Positions 1 to 7,770 of a stretch of 64,000 bases of DNA are shown here, piece after piece. How positions within the stretch are numbered: the first letter of the stretch is position 1; each line of letters begins with the position of its first letter. Location: positions 2,852,001 to 2,916,000 of the forward strand of contig NZ_CP089932.1 in assembly GCF_021365465.1 (NCBI RefSeq), given 5' to 3'. The notes under the pieces were generated by a model. It saw nothing but the letters and a program-made list of their open reading frames with translations, ran no database searches and was not told where the DNA came from. The translations under genes and the position numbers were made by a program. The DNA is from Erwinia tracheiphila. GTDB taxonomy: Bacteria > Pseudomonadota > Gammaproteobacteria > Enterobacterales > Enterobacteriaceae.

Positions 1-2071
1 ATTTTAGCGTACGCGGATCACCCTGGGTGATATAGGTGCCGTAGCTCTCAACGCCCGATCAGTATTTCTTGTTAGTCACGTTATCCAGTCCCAGGCGCCA
101 GGTCAGGTCACTCTGTTGAACTCTTATCCGATAACGCATACCGATATCCAACACGCTATACTGATCGAGCTTTTTAGTGTTATCCTGGTCAGCATATTGC
201 GAGCCAGAGTGAGTCACCCTGACCACCGCCGTCAGCCCCTCGACGGGTTTGATATCATACTCGGCACTCAATACGGTGTAGAAGTTCGCCACGCCGATCG
301 CCTGTTTACCGTCATAGGTGCCGTTTTGCGTTTGCTTCATCGTCGGATCAAGCCAAGTCGCGCTACCGTTCAGACGCACACCGTAGATCGGCTCACCAAA
401 GACATTCAGCTCAACACCACGGTTACGCTGCTCACCGTATAAGCCATAAATATTGGTTTGTGGATCGATAATGCCGATGGGCTTTTTGATTTCGAAAAGC
501 GCAAGCATGCCGCCCAGACGACCACCATCCAGCTTCAAACCGACTTCATTTTGTTTTGACAGTAAAATACCTGTTACCTGCCCCGCATTGAGAGCCATAC
601 TGGACGCCGTTGAACCCGGCTGCAGCGCTTCAATATGATTAGCATAGACCGACAGCGCATCCGTCGCTTTCACCACCAGTCCATAGCCCGGCGTCCAGCG
701 AGAGCGATCAAAGCGGGAAGCGGTGTCCTCTACCACCGTACCATAAGCATAGTTACGCACCGTCACTTTTTGATGGCGCGCGCCGACGGTTAATAACACC
801 TTGTCATCAAGGAAACCCAGCGTATCGGCAAGCAATACACCTTCGGTACGCACGCGGCTGGTTGGCCGGGGGGCGTTCAAATCGCCACCAAAATAAGTAT
901 TAACCGGTTCGGGTACGGCCACGGTGTCATAAATATTGGTCGCTTCTGACGTCAGCGCCATACCATAAGCGGTTTTTTCACGACGGGTTTGCGCAGCATA
1001 GCTAACATTGATGCTATGGCTCACCACGCCAGTCGCAAACTTGCCGCGAATACCCCCCATTCCGCTGAACACATCTACATACTTAGCGGTGTCCATACGG
1101 CTAATAGTCGCAGAACCGTCCTCATCGATCAGTTTGGGTGCTGCATAAGCACCGGCCTCATGGGAATGCTGCCCACCTAACGCACCCCAGACGGTCCAGC
1201 CTGGAATAAAATCATACTCAGCACGCGCCATGCCAAACTTGCTTTCCAGATCGCTGTAAACCCACTTCTGGCTGTAGTTGCTGGTGGTACGCGGCACCGT
1301 AGGAATGAAATCGACGCTGCCAATATTAACGCCAGTGCGGCCACCATCGTATGCCTGCTTCTGGTAGCCCAGATCGAGCGAAGTACGCAGTTTATCACCA
1401 CGATAATCCAGACCCAGTGAGGCCAGCGTCGCCCGCCGCTTTTCGTTATCCACAGCAGTCTCACCTTCGCGATGCAGAACGTTAACGCGCACGCCCCACT
1501 GGTTGTCATCGCCAAAACGGCACCCCGTATCCAGCGACATACCCACCTGCGAAGCCGGGCTGTAATCAAGGTCAATGCGCGTCAGCGGAATATCATCAGC
1601 ATGTTTTGGTTCAAGGTTAATCATGCCACCCACGCCGCTGGAAGCCGCACCATTGATCAGCGCATTCGCCCCTTTAAAGACTTCAACCCGCTCAATCATC
1701 TGCGTGGAAACCACCTGGCGAGGCATAACACCGGACAATCCCCCCAGCGTCATATCATCGCCGTAGAGGTCAAAACCACGTATACGGTAAGTTTCCGCAA
1801 AATTGCCGTAGCCCTGAACGTTCTGTACGGAGGCATCATTGGCCACCACATCTTTAATGGTATTGGCCTGTCGGTCCTGAATCATTTTGCTGGTATAGCC
1901 GATAACACTGAAAGGGACAGCACGGGCGCTCTGCTCGCCCAGCATTCCCATGCGTCCACCATTGGCAATTTGCCCATCGAGGTAGGCGGGCGCCAGCCGA
2001 TCACCACCCGGATTAAACTCATTGTTCGGCGTGGCCATTACGGTCATGGTTTGCTCGTTGCCGGAAGCAGC
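1..2071 (-). pseudogene. TonB-dependent siderophore receptor, truncated and stopped
   Basis: The protein reads as an outer-membrane TonB-dependent siderophore receptor of the ferrichrome/FhuE/FcuA class: plug domain first (RIRGFDLYGDD, ERVEVFKGANALING), then a long beta-barrel with the usual C-terminal LGLDNVTNKKY. Such receptors import ferric siderophores with TonB energy. Two lesions are visible. The 5' end, including start codon and signal peptide, is replaced by an IS1 fragment at 2072. At 59-61 a TGA stands where relatives have TGG (NKKYW), and the same frame continues to the window edge with SGVESYGTYITQGDPRTLK, so the stop removes the terminal barrel strands. The gene continues left of the window. 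The exact siderophore cannot be told. Confidence 0.9.
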
Positions 2072-2762
2072 GCCCTCAGTGCAATGAAACTCATGCTGTA
2101 CGATGTAACGGACATTCAGCATCCGGTGCCCAACGTTACATCTGCAAGCATTGTTCAAAGACCTTTCTGCTCAACTTTAGCTACTCCGGTGCCAAACCAG
2201 ACACACACCAGACCATTGTTAATATGGCCATGAATGGTTACGGATGTCGCGATACCGCACGGGTTCTCGGTATCAGCCTCAATACGGTTCTGCGGCACGT
2301 AAAAAAATTTCGCCAAAGCAGGTAGCTGAGAATATCGACCCCGAAACGGAGGTTGTTATCTGCTGTGAAGCCGGTGAACAATGGTCTTACGTGCGGTGTA
2401 AAAGCAATCCCCGGTGGTTGTTCTATGCTTATGACCGTATCCGCAAACGTGCTCTGGCCCACGTCTTCGGCCCGAGAAATGCCCCGACCCTGCGACGATT
2501 GCTGGCCCTGTTAAGCAAATTTAACATTGCCTTTTATATGACAGATGCCTGGCCGGTTTATAAAGTTCTGTTAAGTGCAACAGGCCACATGGTGAGCAAG
2601 AAATATACCCAACGGACAGAACGACATAATCTTAATCTTCGCACACATATCAAACGACTGACCCGCAGAACAATTTGCTTTTCGAAGTCAGGGGAAATGC
2701 ATGATAAGATCATCGGTTGGTATCTTACTCTTCATCATTATCAATAAATCTGCGTCACGACC
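2072..2762 (+). mobile_element. IS1 family element, copy A, 5'-truncated
   Basis: It is near-identical to the three other IS1 copies in the window but lacks the first 75 bp, including the left inverted repeat and the insA start. Homology begins at GCCCTCAG (2072), an 8-bp stretch fused directly to the receptor gene. The right end carries the inverted repeat (CAATAAATCTGCGTCACGACC split over 2742-2762). No target duplication is possible to find because the left end is gone. It lies in direct orientation with copy B, enclosing the prophage remnant. Confidence 0.92.
2244..2747 (+). CDS. insB: IS1 InsB' transposase frame (copy A)
   Basis: This is the 167-aa InsB' open frame of IS1, which supplies the catalytic part of the InsAB' transposase made by -1 ribosomal slippage on the A-run at 2299-2305. 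The C-terminal ERHNLNLRTHIKRLTRRT block is typical. Since insA has lost its start and the element its left end, this copy should not produce a normal fusion or mobilise itself. It could still be transcribed from outside. Confidence 0.85.
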   Translation: MSRYRTGSRYQPQYGSAARKKISPKQVAENIDPETEVVICCEAGEQWSYVRCKSNPRWLFYAYDRIRKRALAHVFGPRNAPTLRRLLALLSKFNIAFYMTDAWPVYKVLLSATGHMVSKKYTQRTERHNLNLRTHIKRLTRRTICFSKSGEMHDKIIGWYLTLHHYQ

Positions 2763-3172
2763 AAGATAAAGATCTAAAAGAAAAAAACAAAAAACATACG
2801 TCTGGTTTTGAAAAATCGCCTGTGGATAAAAAACCGCCGCCGGTCAGAAACATTAAGCCCCAGAAATACCCGGAGGATTTCGAAACTCTCTGGCAGGAAT
2901 ACCCCAAACGTCAGGGAACCACCGGCAAGGCCGCCGCGTTCAAGGCCTAGCAGGTTCATATCCGACAGGGAACGCCGCACCAGACCATGCTTGATGCTGT
3001 ACGGCGCTACGCGGCGCTCTGCGTCGCTGAACGGCTGGTGGGCACAAAATTTGTTCAGATGGCCCAGACGTTCCTCGGGTCAGGTCACGAATTCGATACC
3101 CCCTGGACACCGGGCCAGGACAGCGTAAAAATTAATAGAGGCTCTCAGGCAGATGGGCCTCTATATTGTTGA
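2763..3172 (+). pseudogene. phage replication protein (O-like), C-terminal remnant
   Basis: The frame carries the signature end of lambdoid replication/primosomal proteins: DFETLWQEYPKRQG followed by AAAFKA-stop-QVHIRQG and then MLDAVRRYAALC and KFVQMAQTFLGSGHEFDTPW. Family members initiate phage DNA replication by loading the host helicase. The N-terminal half is removed by IS1 copy A, and an in-frame TAG at 2948-2950 sits where relatives have Trp, consistent with TGG to TAG. It is the leftmost readable prophage gene. Identity as a replication protein is by motif recall; which subfamily is uncertain. Confidence 0.7.
3135..3164. other. 8-bp perfect hairpin downstream of replication remnant
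   Basis: ATAGAGGC and GCCTCTAT form a perfect 8-bp stem around a 14-nt loop. No T-run follows, so it is not a clear intrinsic terminator. It may be an RNA structure or a vestige of phage control. The following 3173-3360 stretch holds no gene I can support. Confidence 0.4.
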
Positions 3173-3360
3173 CGGTAAGGGAAACAGACTATAATCAGCG
3201 TTGAAGTCTGAACAACCTGACTGTGTATCATCGTGCCGTTTTGAGAGAAAAAATGGCCCTTTTTTTAATTTATGACTTCATATTTGTTATTTTTTTACGA
3301 CGTGGACCAACCATACCGCTTGCCGTTATCCTCGCGTACGCGCGCGTTGGGGGGGCAGAA

Positions 3361-3596
3361 ATGCAGGTTGACTGGTTTCGCGTCATAACTGACCGGAACG
3401 CGCCGGATTCACACACCAGCGCATAGCACGTCACCTTGTCGCCGCTAAATCGACGGTCATGTACTGGAAAAACGGCAGTGAGCCACGATACAGCGACGGG
3501 GAGCGACTGATTCGACTATGGGAGCTGGTCACCAAAAAAAATCAGGATGAACTGCCGTTTACCCGGTGGGAAGCGGTCCGATACCGCAGGAGATGA
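3361..3596 (+). pseudogene. small phage DNA-binding (HTH) protein, frameshifted
   Basis: Translation starts MQVDWFRVITD and, after a one-base frame change near 3390, continues ERAGFTHQRIARHLVA then STVMYWKNGSEPRYSDGERL and IRLWELVTKKNQDELPFT, ending at the TGA at 3594-3596. The middle has the look of a helix-turn-helix DNA-binding segment as in small phage regulators lying between replication and lysis genes. In the original frame a TAG at 3424 ends translation early. The function beyond DNA binding is not known to me. Confidence 0.6.
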
Positions 3597-3718
3597 AAAA
3601 GTAAGACGCAGGCCAGTCGTCTTAATCCTGTCTGGCCCGGTTGTGGAGAAACATGCAGATTGCTACTATGTTTTCCACGCCAGTGATGGGCGGAAAAAAC
3701 AGGGAAGGAGTTTTTATC

Positions 3719-4276
3719 ATGCTGGAACCAAAAGAAGGACTACTGACGTTCAGAGCCGAAGGGAATAACATTACCGGGAGTCGTTATTATTCAAGAAAAC
3801 TGCACTGGCCCGGAATGGAATCTGACTGCAACTCATATGGATCGGGTGTTACCATCGGACGTGGTTATGACATGAAGCACAGAAGCACCGGAGAAATAAT
3901 CTCTCATTTAACGCTGGCAGGCGTTCCCATTAATGAGGCGAAAAAAATAGCCGGCGGTGCTCATAAAAGCCATTGTGCCGCCAGTGACTTTGTTAAGAAT
4001 AACAGAGGCTCAACGATTGAATTAACTGAGCAACAACAGTTGAGGCTATTTGAAAAAGTCTATGCCGGGTATGTTAAAGATTCCATCCGGTTTTATAATA
4101 AATATAAAAAACAGGATTCGGTTTCATGGGGTGAACTACATAAAGTGTTGAAGGAAGTGCTTATTGACATGAGATTTCAGGGAGCATTGAGGCATGAAAT
4201 GATTTCTGTTTTTGGTAAAAAAAAAGCAAGACGTTATAAAGCTTATAAACGGAAATGCGTTTCTTGCGAATTATGA
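3719..4276 (+). CDS. pesticin-type lysozyme-like protein (phage endolysin or bacteriolytic effector)
   Basis: A 185-aa intact protein with a T4-lysozyme-like/pesticin C-terminal fold signature. E14 in FRAEG, then T45 and D51 in GSGVTIGRGYDM, match the Glu/Thr/Asp set of pesticin, including its six-residue Thr-to-Asp spacing. It should hydrolyse the glycan backbone of peptidoglycan. There is no signal peptide or membrane segment, so it needs a holin, phage lysis or a secretion apparatus to reach the wall. ATG 3719 is chosen over an upstream in-frame start because AAGGAG lies 8 nt before it. It sits where a phage lysis gene is expected, yet is AT-rich and followed by two secreted inhibitor-like genes, suggesting a toxin-immunity unit. 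It is intact among broken phage genes. Endolysin versus delivered toxin is unresolved. Confidence 0.7.
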   Translation: MLEPKEGLLTFRAEGNNITGSRYYSRKLHWPGMESDCNSYGSGVTIGRGYDMKHRSTGEIISHLTLAGVPINEAKKIAGGAHKSHCAASDFVKNNRGSTIELTEQQQLRLFEKVYAGYVKDSIRFYNKYKKQDSVSWGELHKVLKEVLIDMRFQGALRHEMISVFGKKKARRYKAYKRKCVSCEL

Positions 4277-4318
4277 ATCTGCCAGGAGGAGAGTCAGGTA
4301 TATTCAGGAGTACATGAA

Positions 4319-4729
4319 ATGAAAAAAACAACTTCTTTTATTATAATATTATTATCTCTGGCTGAGACTTCGTATGCTAGTAGTAAGGATGCAGTTAACA
4401 AAACCCCATGTATGGGGTTATCACATTCTGTTGAAATTTCAGAGTGCATGATTAACCTGGCTGAAAGTAAAAAGATAAATTATAAAAAAGAATACGAAAA
4501 CTATCTCGAAACAGTTACAACAGAAGAAGAAAGACCTTTCGATAAAAAGGTTATAGCAAAACTGGTGAAAGAGGCAAGGGAAAATTGGGAAGTGTATATT
4601 GAAAAAGAATGCCTTGCTGAAGCATCTGTTTATGAAGAGGGTAATTCTCCTTATATTTTTAGTTATAATTATTGCCTGATAAAACATTACGAAGAACGAA
4701 TAAAATACTACAGAGAAAATAAATTTTAG
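4319..4729 (+). CDS. LprI/DUF1311-like secreted protein 1, putative lysozyme inhibitor/immunity
   Basis: A 136-aa protein with a Sec signal peptide (about residues 1-21, MKKTTSFIIILLSLAETSYA) and four cysteines at about 31, 43, 97 and 120 in the pattern of LprI/DUF1311 proteins: C...C..L, a lysine-rich helix, LVKEARENWEVYIEKEC, and a final CLIKHYEERIKYY. Family members are periplasmic or surface proteins, several of which inhibit lysozymes. It lies 42 bp after the lysozyme gene with AGGAG-type sequence in the gap, so it is probably co-transcribed. A role as periplasmic immunity against the neighbouring lysozyme is inference from context and compartment. Confidence 0.65.
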   Translation: MKKTTSFIIILLSLAETSYASSKDAVNKTPCMGLSHSVEISECMINLAESKKINYKKEYENYLETVTTEEERPFDKKVIAKLVKEARENWEVYIEKECLAEASVYEEGNSPYIFSYNYCLIKHYEERIKYYRENKF

Positions 4730-4737
4730 AAAATACG

Positions 4738-4758
4738 CCCCAACAAAAAAAGTTGGGG
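4738..4758 (+). terminator. candidate hairpin terminator or attenuator between the two LprI-like genes
   Basis: CCCCAAC and GTTGGGG form a 7-bp stem with an A7 loop just after the first LprI-like gene. The T-rich stretch begins a few bases later (GGTTTATTTTTTC), so termination is likely partial. It could set the ratio of the two downstream products. Confidence 0.5.
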
Positions 4759-4788
4759 TAGGTTTATTTTTTCGAAAAGATAAATAAA

Positions 4789-5205
4789 ATGAAAATTATT
4801 TTGACATTACCTGTCCTGCTGCTGTTTTCGTCTGTAGCAGCTGAAGATGATGATTATTTTAAAAATGAAATTCTTGAGAGCTGTTACAGTAAGCCGGTAA
4901 CAGCAGCCGTACCCAACTGTATGATATACCTTGCTGACCAGAAAAAAACAGAATACGAAAATCAATTTAAATCCCTGTTAAAAAAAGTTGAGCTGCGCAA
5001 AGATGATTTTCACAACTACAAGGATTTTGTTCAGCATCTTAGAAAATCCAAAGACCAATGGGATTCTTTTATAGGTGAAGAGTGTATAACGGAGGCATAT
5101 TTAGACGAATATGATAGTTTTGCTTTTCACACTGATAAAAATGCCTGCACGATAAAGGGTTATAGTGAAAGAATTAACTATTACGCAAACTATCAGTTTG
5201 AATAA
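4789..5205 (+). CDS. LprI/DUF1311-like secreted protein 2, paralogue of the preceding gene
   Basis: A 138-aa protein with a signal peptide ending near SSVAAED and four cysteines at about 32, 44, 101 and 120, spaced as in its neighbour. Shared features are the NCMIYLADQKKTEYE segment, the RKSKDQWDSFIGEEC helix and the closing YSERINYY. The two genes are clearly duplicated but already diverged, as is common for immunity genes facing different toxin variants. It is intact and has its own signal peptide and upstream spacing. Lysozyme inhibition is the inferred activity; no direct evidence beyond family and location. Confidence 0.65.
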   Translation: MKIILTLPVLLLFSSVAAEDDDYFKNEILESCYSKPVTAAVPNCMIYLADQKKTEYENQFKSLLKKVELRKDDFHNYKDFVQHLRKSKDQWDSFIGEECITEAYLDEYDSFAFHTDKNACTIKGYSERINYYANYQFE

Positions 5206-5276
5206 AGATAAATTCCCCCTAGCTTATTCGAACCGTTTCAAATGAAAACAGTGAGATAAAACAAAAACAACTAATA

Positions 5277-5303
5277 AACGGTGGCTACAGTGCTGCCGTT
5301 TTT
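5277..5303 (+). terminator. intrinsic terminator after the lysozyme/LprI block
   Basis: AACGGTGGC pairs with GCTGCCGTT (two wobbles) around TACAGT and runs into TTTTTG. It closes the 3.7-5.2 kb cargo transcript. Confidence 0.6.
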
Positions 5304-5399
5304 GCCTGTGGGCATCATGCATCATCCCCCCTTTTCCTCTCGCACGCGCACGTTTGTCCCGCCAGATAGTCAGGATTTCGACCCTGTAATCATCCACCC

Positions 5400-5735
5400 T
5401 TGCAGCACATCAACCGCGAGGGCAACACAATAGGCAGACCACGTAAAAACCCTGTAGAAGTTCCCGGGCAGGAGAAAGCATGCAGCACGCCTGCTGCTGA
5501 ACCGGCTGACGCCAGCACGGAAACCACCACCGCAGAAACAACAATATCAACTGCAGCGGAGCCGGAGAGCACAATCACACCATCAGCTGAAGAAACCCTT
5601 ACCTGCTTTGATATGGCCACTATCGCAAATGGTGTGCTGAATGGCGAGTTTGACGACAAACAGACACACGCGGTACGGAAAATGCTGCCGTTCCAGAACC
5701 TGTTTTTTGTCGCGCCATCCCTCAACATGATTTAG
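5400..5735 (+). pseudogene. phage protein fragment, unrecognised
   Basis: An open frame beginning with a non-ATG codon (TTG) and reading RPRKNPVEVPGQ, a long Thr/Ala/Glu-rich linker, then LTCFDMATIANGVLNGEFDD and a hydrophobic end. The frame is closed upstream by a TAG at 5367, so the 5' end seems lost. Composition and position suggest the C-terminal part of a phage structural or packaging protein. I do not recognise the family. An 18-bp stretch at 5366-5383 just upstream is repeated at 9282-9299 inside the terminase pseudogene. The gap 5736-5849 shows no gene. Confidence 0.4.
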
Positions 5736-5849
5736 GAGCAACTTAAATAACCAGGTATTCAACTGGAAATATTAAGAAATTTAATATGGTGAAACCAATA
5801 AAAAACAGGTACCGTGAATCAGATGTATTACACAAAAGTTTGAAAATTC

Positions 5850-6360
5850 ATGGCATTGTCTGAAAAGTTAAGCCTTAACGGTGCAGATTACTCGCCTTTT
5901 GAGCTTACGGGGTGGGCGTTTTTATGGCTTTCTCTGGTAATGAGGTTTACCGAAATAAAGGTGGGTGCGGGGCTATCCTTGGCGACGGGCCTTTACCGCC
6001 AGGTAAATACTGGAGCGGGGATCGGGCGGTTTAGATTCCTGGGTTAAAGCTAAATCTCAGGATTTATTCAATAAGATTTATTACGGTGCTGAATTTGGTC
6101 GGGATGAATGGTTTGCCTTGTACAGGGATGATTTGAGTATTGATGATCATACCTGGATTAGTGGGGTGCAGCGTGGTTTGTTCAGGCTTTATCCTAGCCG
6201 GATTTCCGAAGGATGCATAACGATCGCGCATAACTCTGATTATGCAATGATCAGAAACGCATTAATGAGAACAACACCCATGCAGATCCCATGTATGAAA
6301 TCACTGATGTCGCGTGGCTGGGTAGAGGTGGTAGCTAATGAACCGAACGCTTGCCCCTAA
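5850..6360 (+). pseudogene. Tlde1-type (DUF2778) peptidoglycan-targeting effector, frameshifted
   Basis: Three frames joined in order give a DUF2778/Tlde1 domain: MALSEKLSLNGADYSPFELTG, then VGVFMAFSGNEVYRNKGGCG and LPPGKYW, then KIYYGAEFGRDEWFALYRDD and RISEGCITIAHNSDYAMI, ending EPNACP. Tlde1 proteins are type VI secretion effectors with L,D-carboxypeptidase and exchange activity on peptidoglycan tetrapeptides; SEGC holds the presumed catalytic cysteine. The two breaks, near 5910 and 6018, each look like loss of one G from a run of G. The last codons overlap the next gene by 23 bp, as in tlde1-tldi1 pairs. Sequencing error at G-runs cannot be excluded. Confidence 0.8.
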
Positions 6361-6613
6361 GATTTGCAAAGTCATCTTTTATATCCTTCTTTCTGTGGTG
6401 GTAGGGCGCTTTTTAGGAAATCCGGAAGTATGGTTTAACCATAATCTGGCAATTCGTATTGGGCATTGGATTTATGGTACAGGCGAAACAGGCGCAGAGA
6501 ATATTTATGACATCTATTTTTATGTCTCAGTTATCACAGTTTTTTCCATCACGATAGTGATTTACATGCTGGCTATGAGGCTGCTTAAGATCGGACTTTC
6601 CCGAATCAGATAA
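6338..6613 (+). CDS. small inner-membrane protein, putative immunity to the Tlde1-like effector
   Basis: A 91-aa protein with two predicted membrane segments (about residues 8-26, ICKVIFYILLSVVVG, and 60-83, YVSVITVFSITIVIYMLAM) separated by a short presumably periplasmic loop. Its ATG lies inside the 3' end of the effector gene in another frame, so translation is coupled. Effector-immunity pairs of the Tlde1/Tldi1 kind have exactly this arrangement, with the immunity protein guarding the periplasm. It remains open although the effector is broken, as expected if immunity is kept longer. No sequence family was recognised with certainty. Confidence 0.6.
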   Translation: MNRTLAPKICKVIFYILLSVVVGRFLGNPEVWFNHNLAIRIGHWIYGTGETGAENIYDIYFYVSVITVFSITIVIYMLAMRLLKIGLSRIR

Positions 6614-6736
6614 CAACCGGGATTATCATTAGCAGGAGTACAGGAAGACGAAAGCCCCAATTGACTGATATATCAACCGAGGCCAACGCATGAACCTGGC
6701 AATTCAGATGTTAGCCTCTTACCCGCCGAAAGACCA

Positions 6737-7015
6737 TTAAAACAGGTCAGAATGCGTTCCTGTTCGTTCAAAGCGAAGCAGATTGTCAGTGATTTTATAA
6801 ATCAGTAACCAGTCAGGCTCAATATGAGCGTCCCTGTAACCTTTGTAATTACCCTGTAACGGATGGTCTTTGTATTCTGCCGGAAGCGGTAAGCTGCCAT
6901 TAATCAGGAGTGTCATCAGAGTTTTGAGCTTACTGATATCTTTATGGCGTTTCTGAGCTTTTTTAACATCCTTTTGGAACTAGCCCGAGTATTCAATTTC
7001 CCTTTTTAGACTCAT
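6737..7015 (-). pseudogene. yafQ: YafQ-like mRNA interferase toxin with premature stop
   Basis: The 92-codon reading frame matches YafQ in length and motifs: REIEYSG-stop-FQKDVKKAQKRHKD, LMTLLINGSLPLP, YKDHPLQGNYKGYRDAHIEP and WLLIYKITDNLLRFERTGTH. YafQ is a RelE-superfamily ribosome-dependent RNase; the His and Asp residues near the C terminus are present. Codon 12 (6980-6982) is TAG where CAG for Gln is expected. It begins 6 bp after the dinJ stop, the normal operon order. Downstream 6614-6736 shows no gene. Confidence 0.85.
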
Positions 7016-7021
7016 AAATAA

Positions 7022-7282
7022 TCAGATGCCCAGTTTGTCAAAGAGATCGTCTGCATTTTTAGCTTGATGCACATCAACGCCTTTTTCACTGGCCGTGATG
7101 GTGTTTGCTGTGACTTCGTTAGGGATGCGCAGATCAAACGGTAACGCCTTCTCTCTGGCCACCTTAGTTAAAGTGATGCGAACCAGATCGGACACGGTTA
7201 AGCCCATTCCTGCAAGAACATCAGCAGCTTCTTTTTTTAATGTTTCGTCTATACGCGCACGGACTAATGCATTTGCGGCCAT
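7022..7282 (-). CDS. dinJ: DinJ antitoxin (RelB/DinJ family)
   Basis: An intact 86-aa protein, the same length as E. coli DinJ, reading MAANALVRARIDETLKKEAA, GLTVSDLVRITLTKVAREKA and ending NADDLFDKLGI. The N terminus is a ribbon-helix-helix DNA-binding domain that represses its own operon; the C terminus wraps and neutralises YafQ. ATG 7282 is chosen because TAAGGAGC lies just upstream and the family starts here. The partner toxin gene downstream has a stop, so the antitoxin is now an orphan that may still bind its operator. Confidence 0.92.
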   Translation of the reverse strand: MAANALVRARIDETLKKEAADVLAGMGLTVSDLVRITLTKVAREKALPFDLRIPNEVTANTITASEKGVDVHQAKNADDLFDKLGI

Positions 7283-7402
7283 AATAAAGCTCCTTAAATC
7301 ACCAAAAGTAAATTGTAGCTCAAGTGAGCAATAATATACATAATTAATGTGTCTCACTACAATCAACGGTCAGGATTTCAGCCTGCCGGTCGCAGGAAAT
7401 AG

Positions 7403-7427
7403 CCTCTTCATTCGAAGAGGTTTTTTT
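7403..7427 (+). terminator. intrinsic terminator
   Basis: CCTCTTC and GAAGAGG form a 7-bp stem with tetraloop ATTC followed by T7. The T-run abuts the ATG of the next reading frame at 7428, so the same GAAGAGG could double as its ribosome binding site. Confidence 0.65.
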
Positions 7428-7770
7428 ATGCATGACGATTATAAAAACCGGCTTACAGAGCTGAGCGACAAACTCACAGAGGTAGTTATCAACGAAGCCA
7501 ATCCGGATAACTGGCCCGGAGCCGAAAAACCCGTTAAACAACTTTCAAAGGACGAGCGTGGCGATCGCTACTGGAGCAAAAAAACGCGGCGGGTACGCTG
7601 ACGCTGTTAATCAAAGTTCATTCGCTGATCGGTATGCATAGCCGCAGCGGTGCGCCCGTCGATGCCAAAAACCCCTCAGAGGAAACGTTCCTGCTTGGCC
7701 AGTAGGTGAATAAAGCAGAGAAGGAATCGGCGGAAATTATTGAAAGGATTATGAAAAAAGGCAAAAAATG
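7428..7770 (+). pseudogene. putative phage terminase small subunit, frameshifted and stopped
   Basis: The reconstructed protein of about 113 aa reads MHDDYKNRLTELSDKLTEV, KDERGDRYWSKK, then after a frame change NAAGTLTLLIKVHSLIGMHS, EETFLLG, VNKAEKESAEIIERIMKKGKK. The break lies in an A7 run at 7578-7584; A8 would restore the frame. A TAG at 7703-7705 replaces a probable Gln. It ends at the start of the large terminase, the usual place of the small subunit that recognises the packaging site. Assignment is by position and size only. Confidence 0.55.

Noticed and set aside
1472-2233. A 253-aa + strand open frame opposite the siderophore receptor
   Set aside because: It is the antisense shadow of the receptor and IS1; no RBS, no family, and the receptor frame has clear domain motifs.
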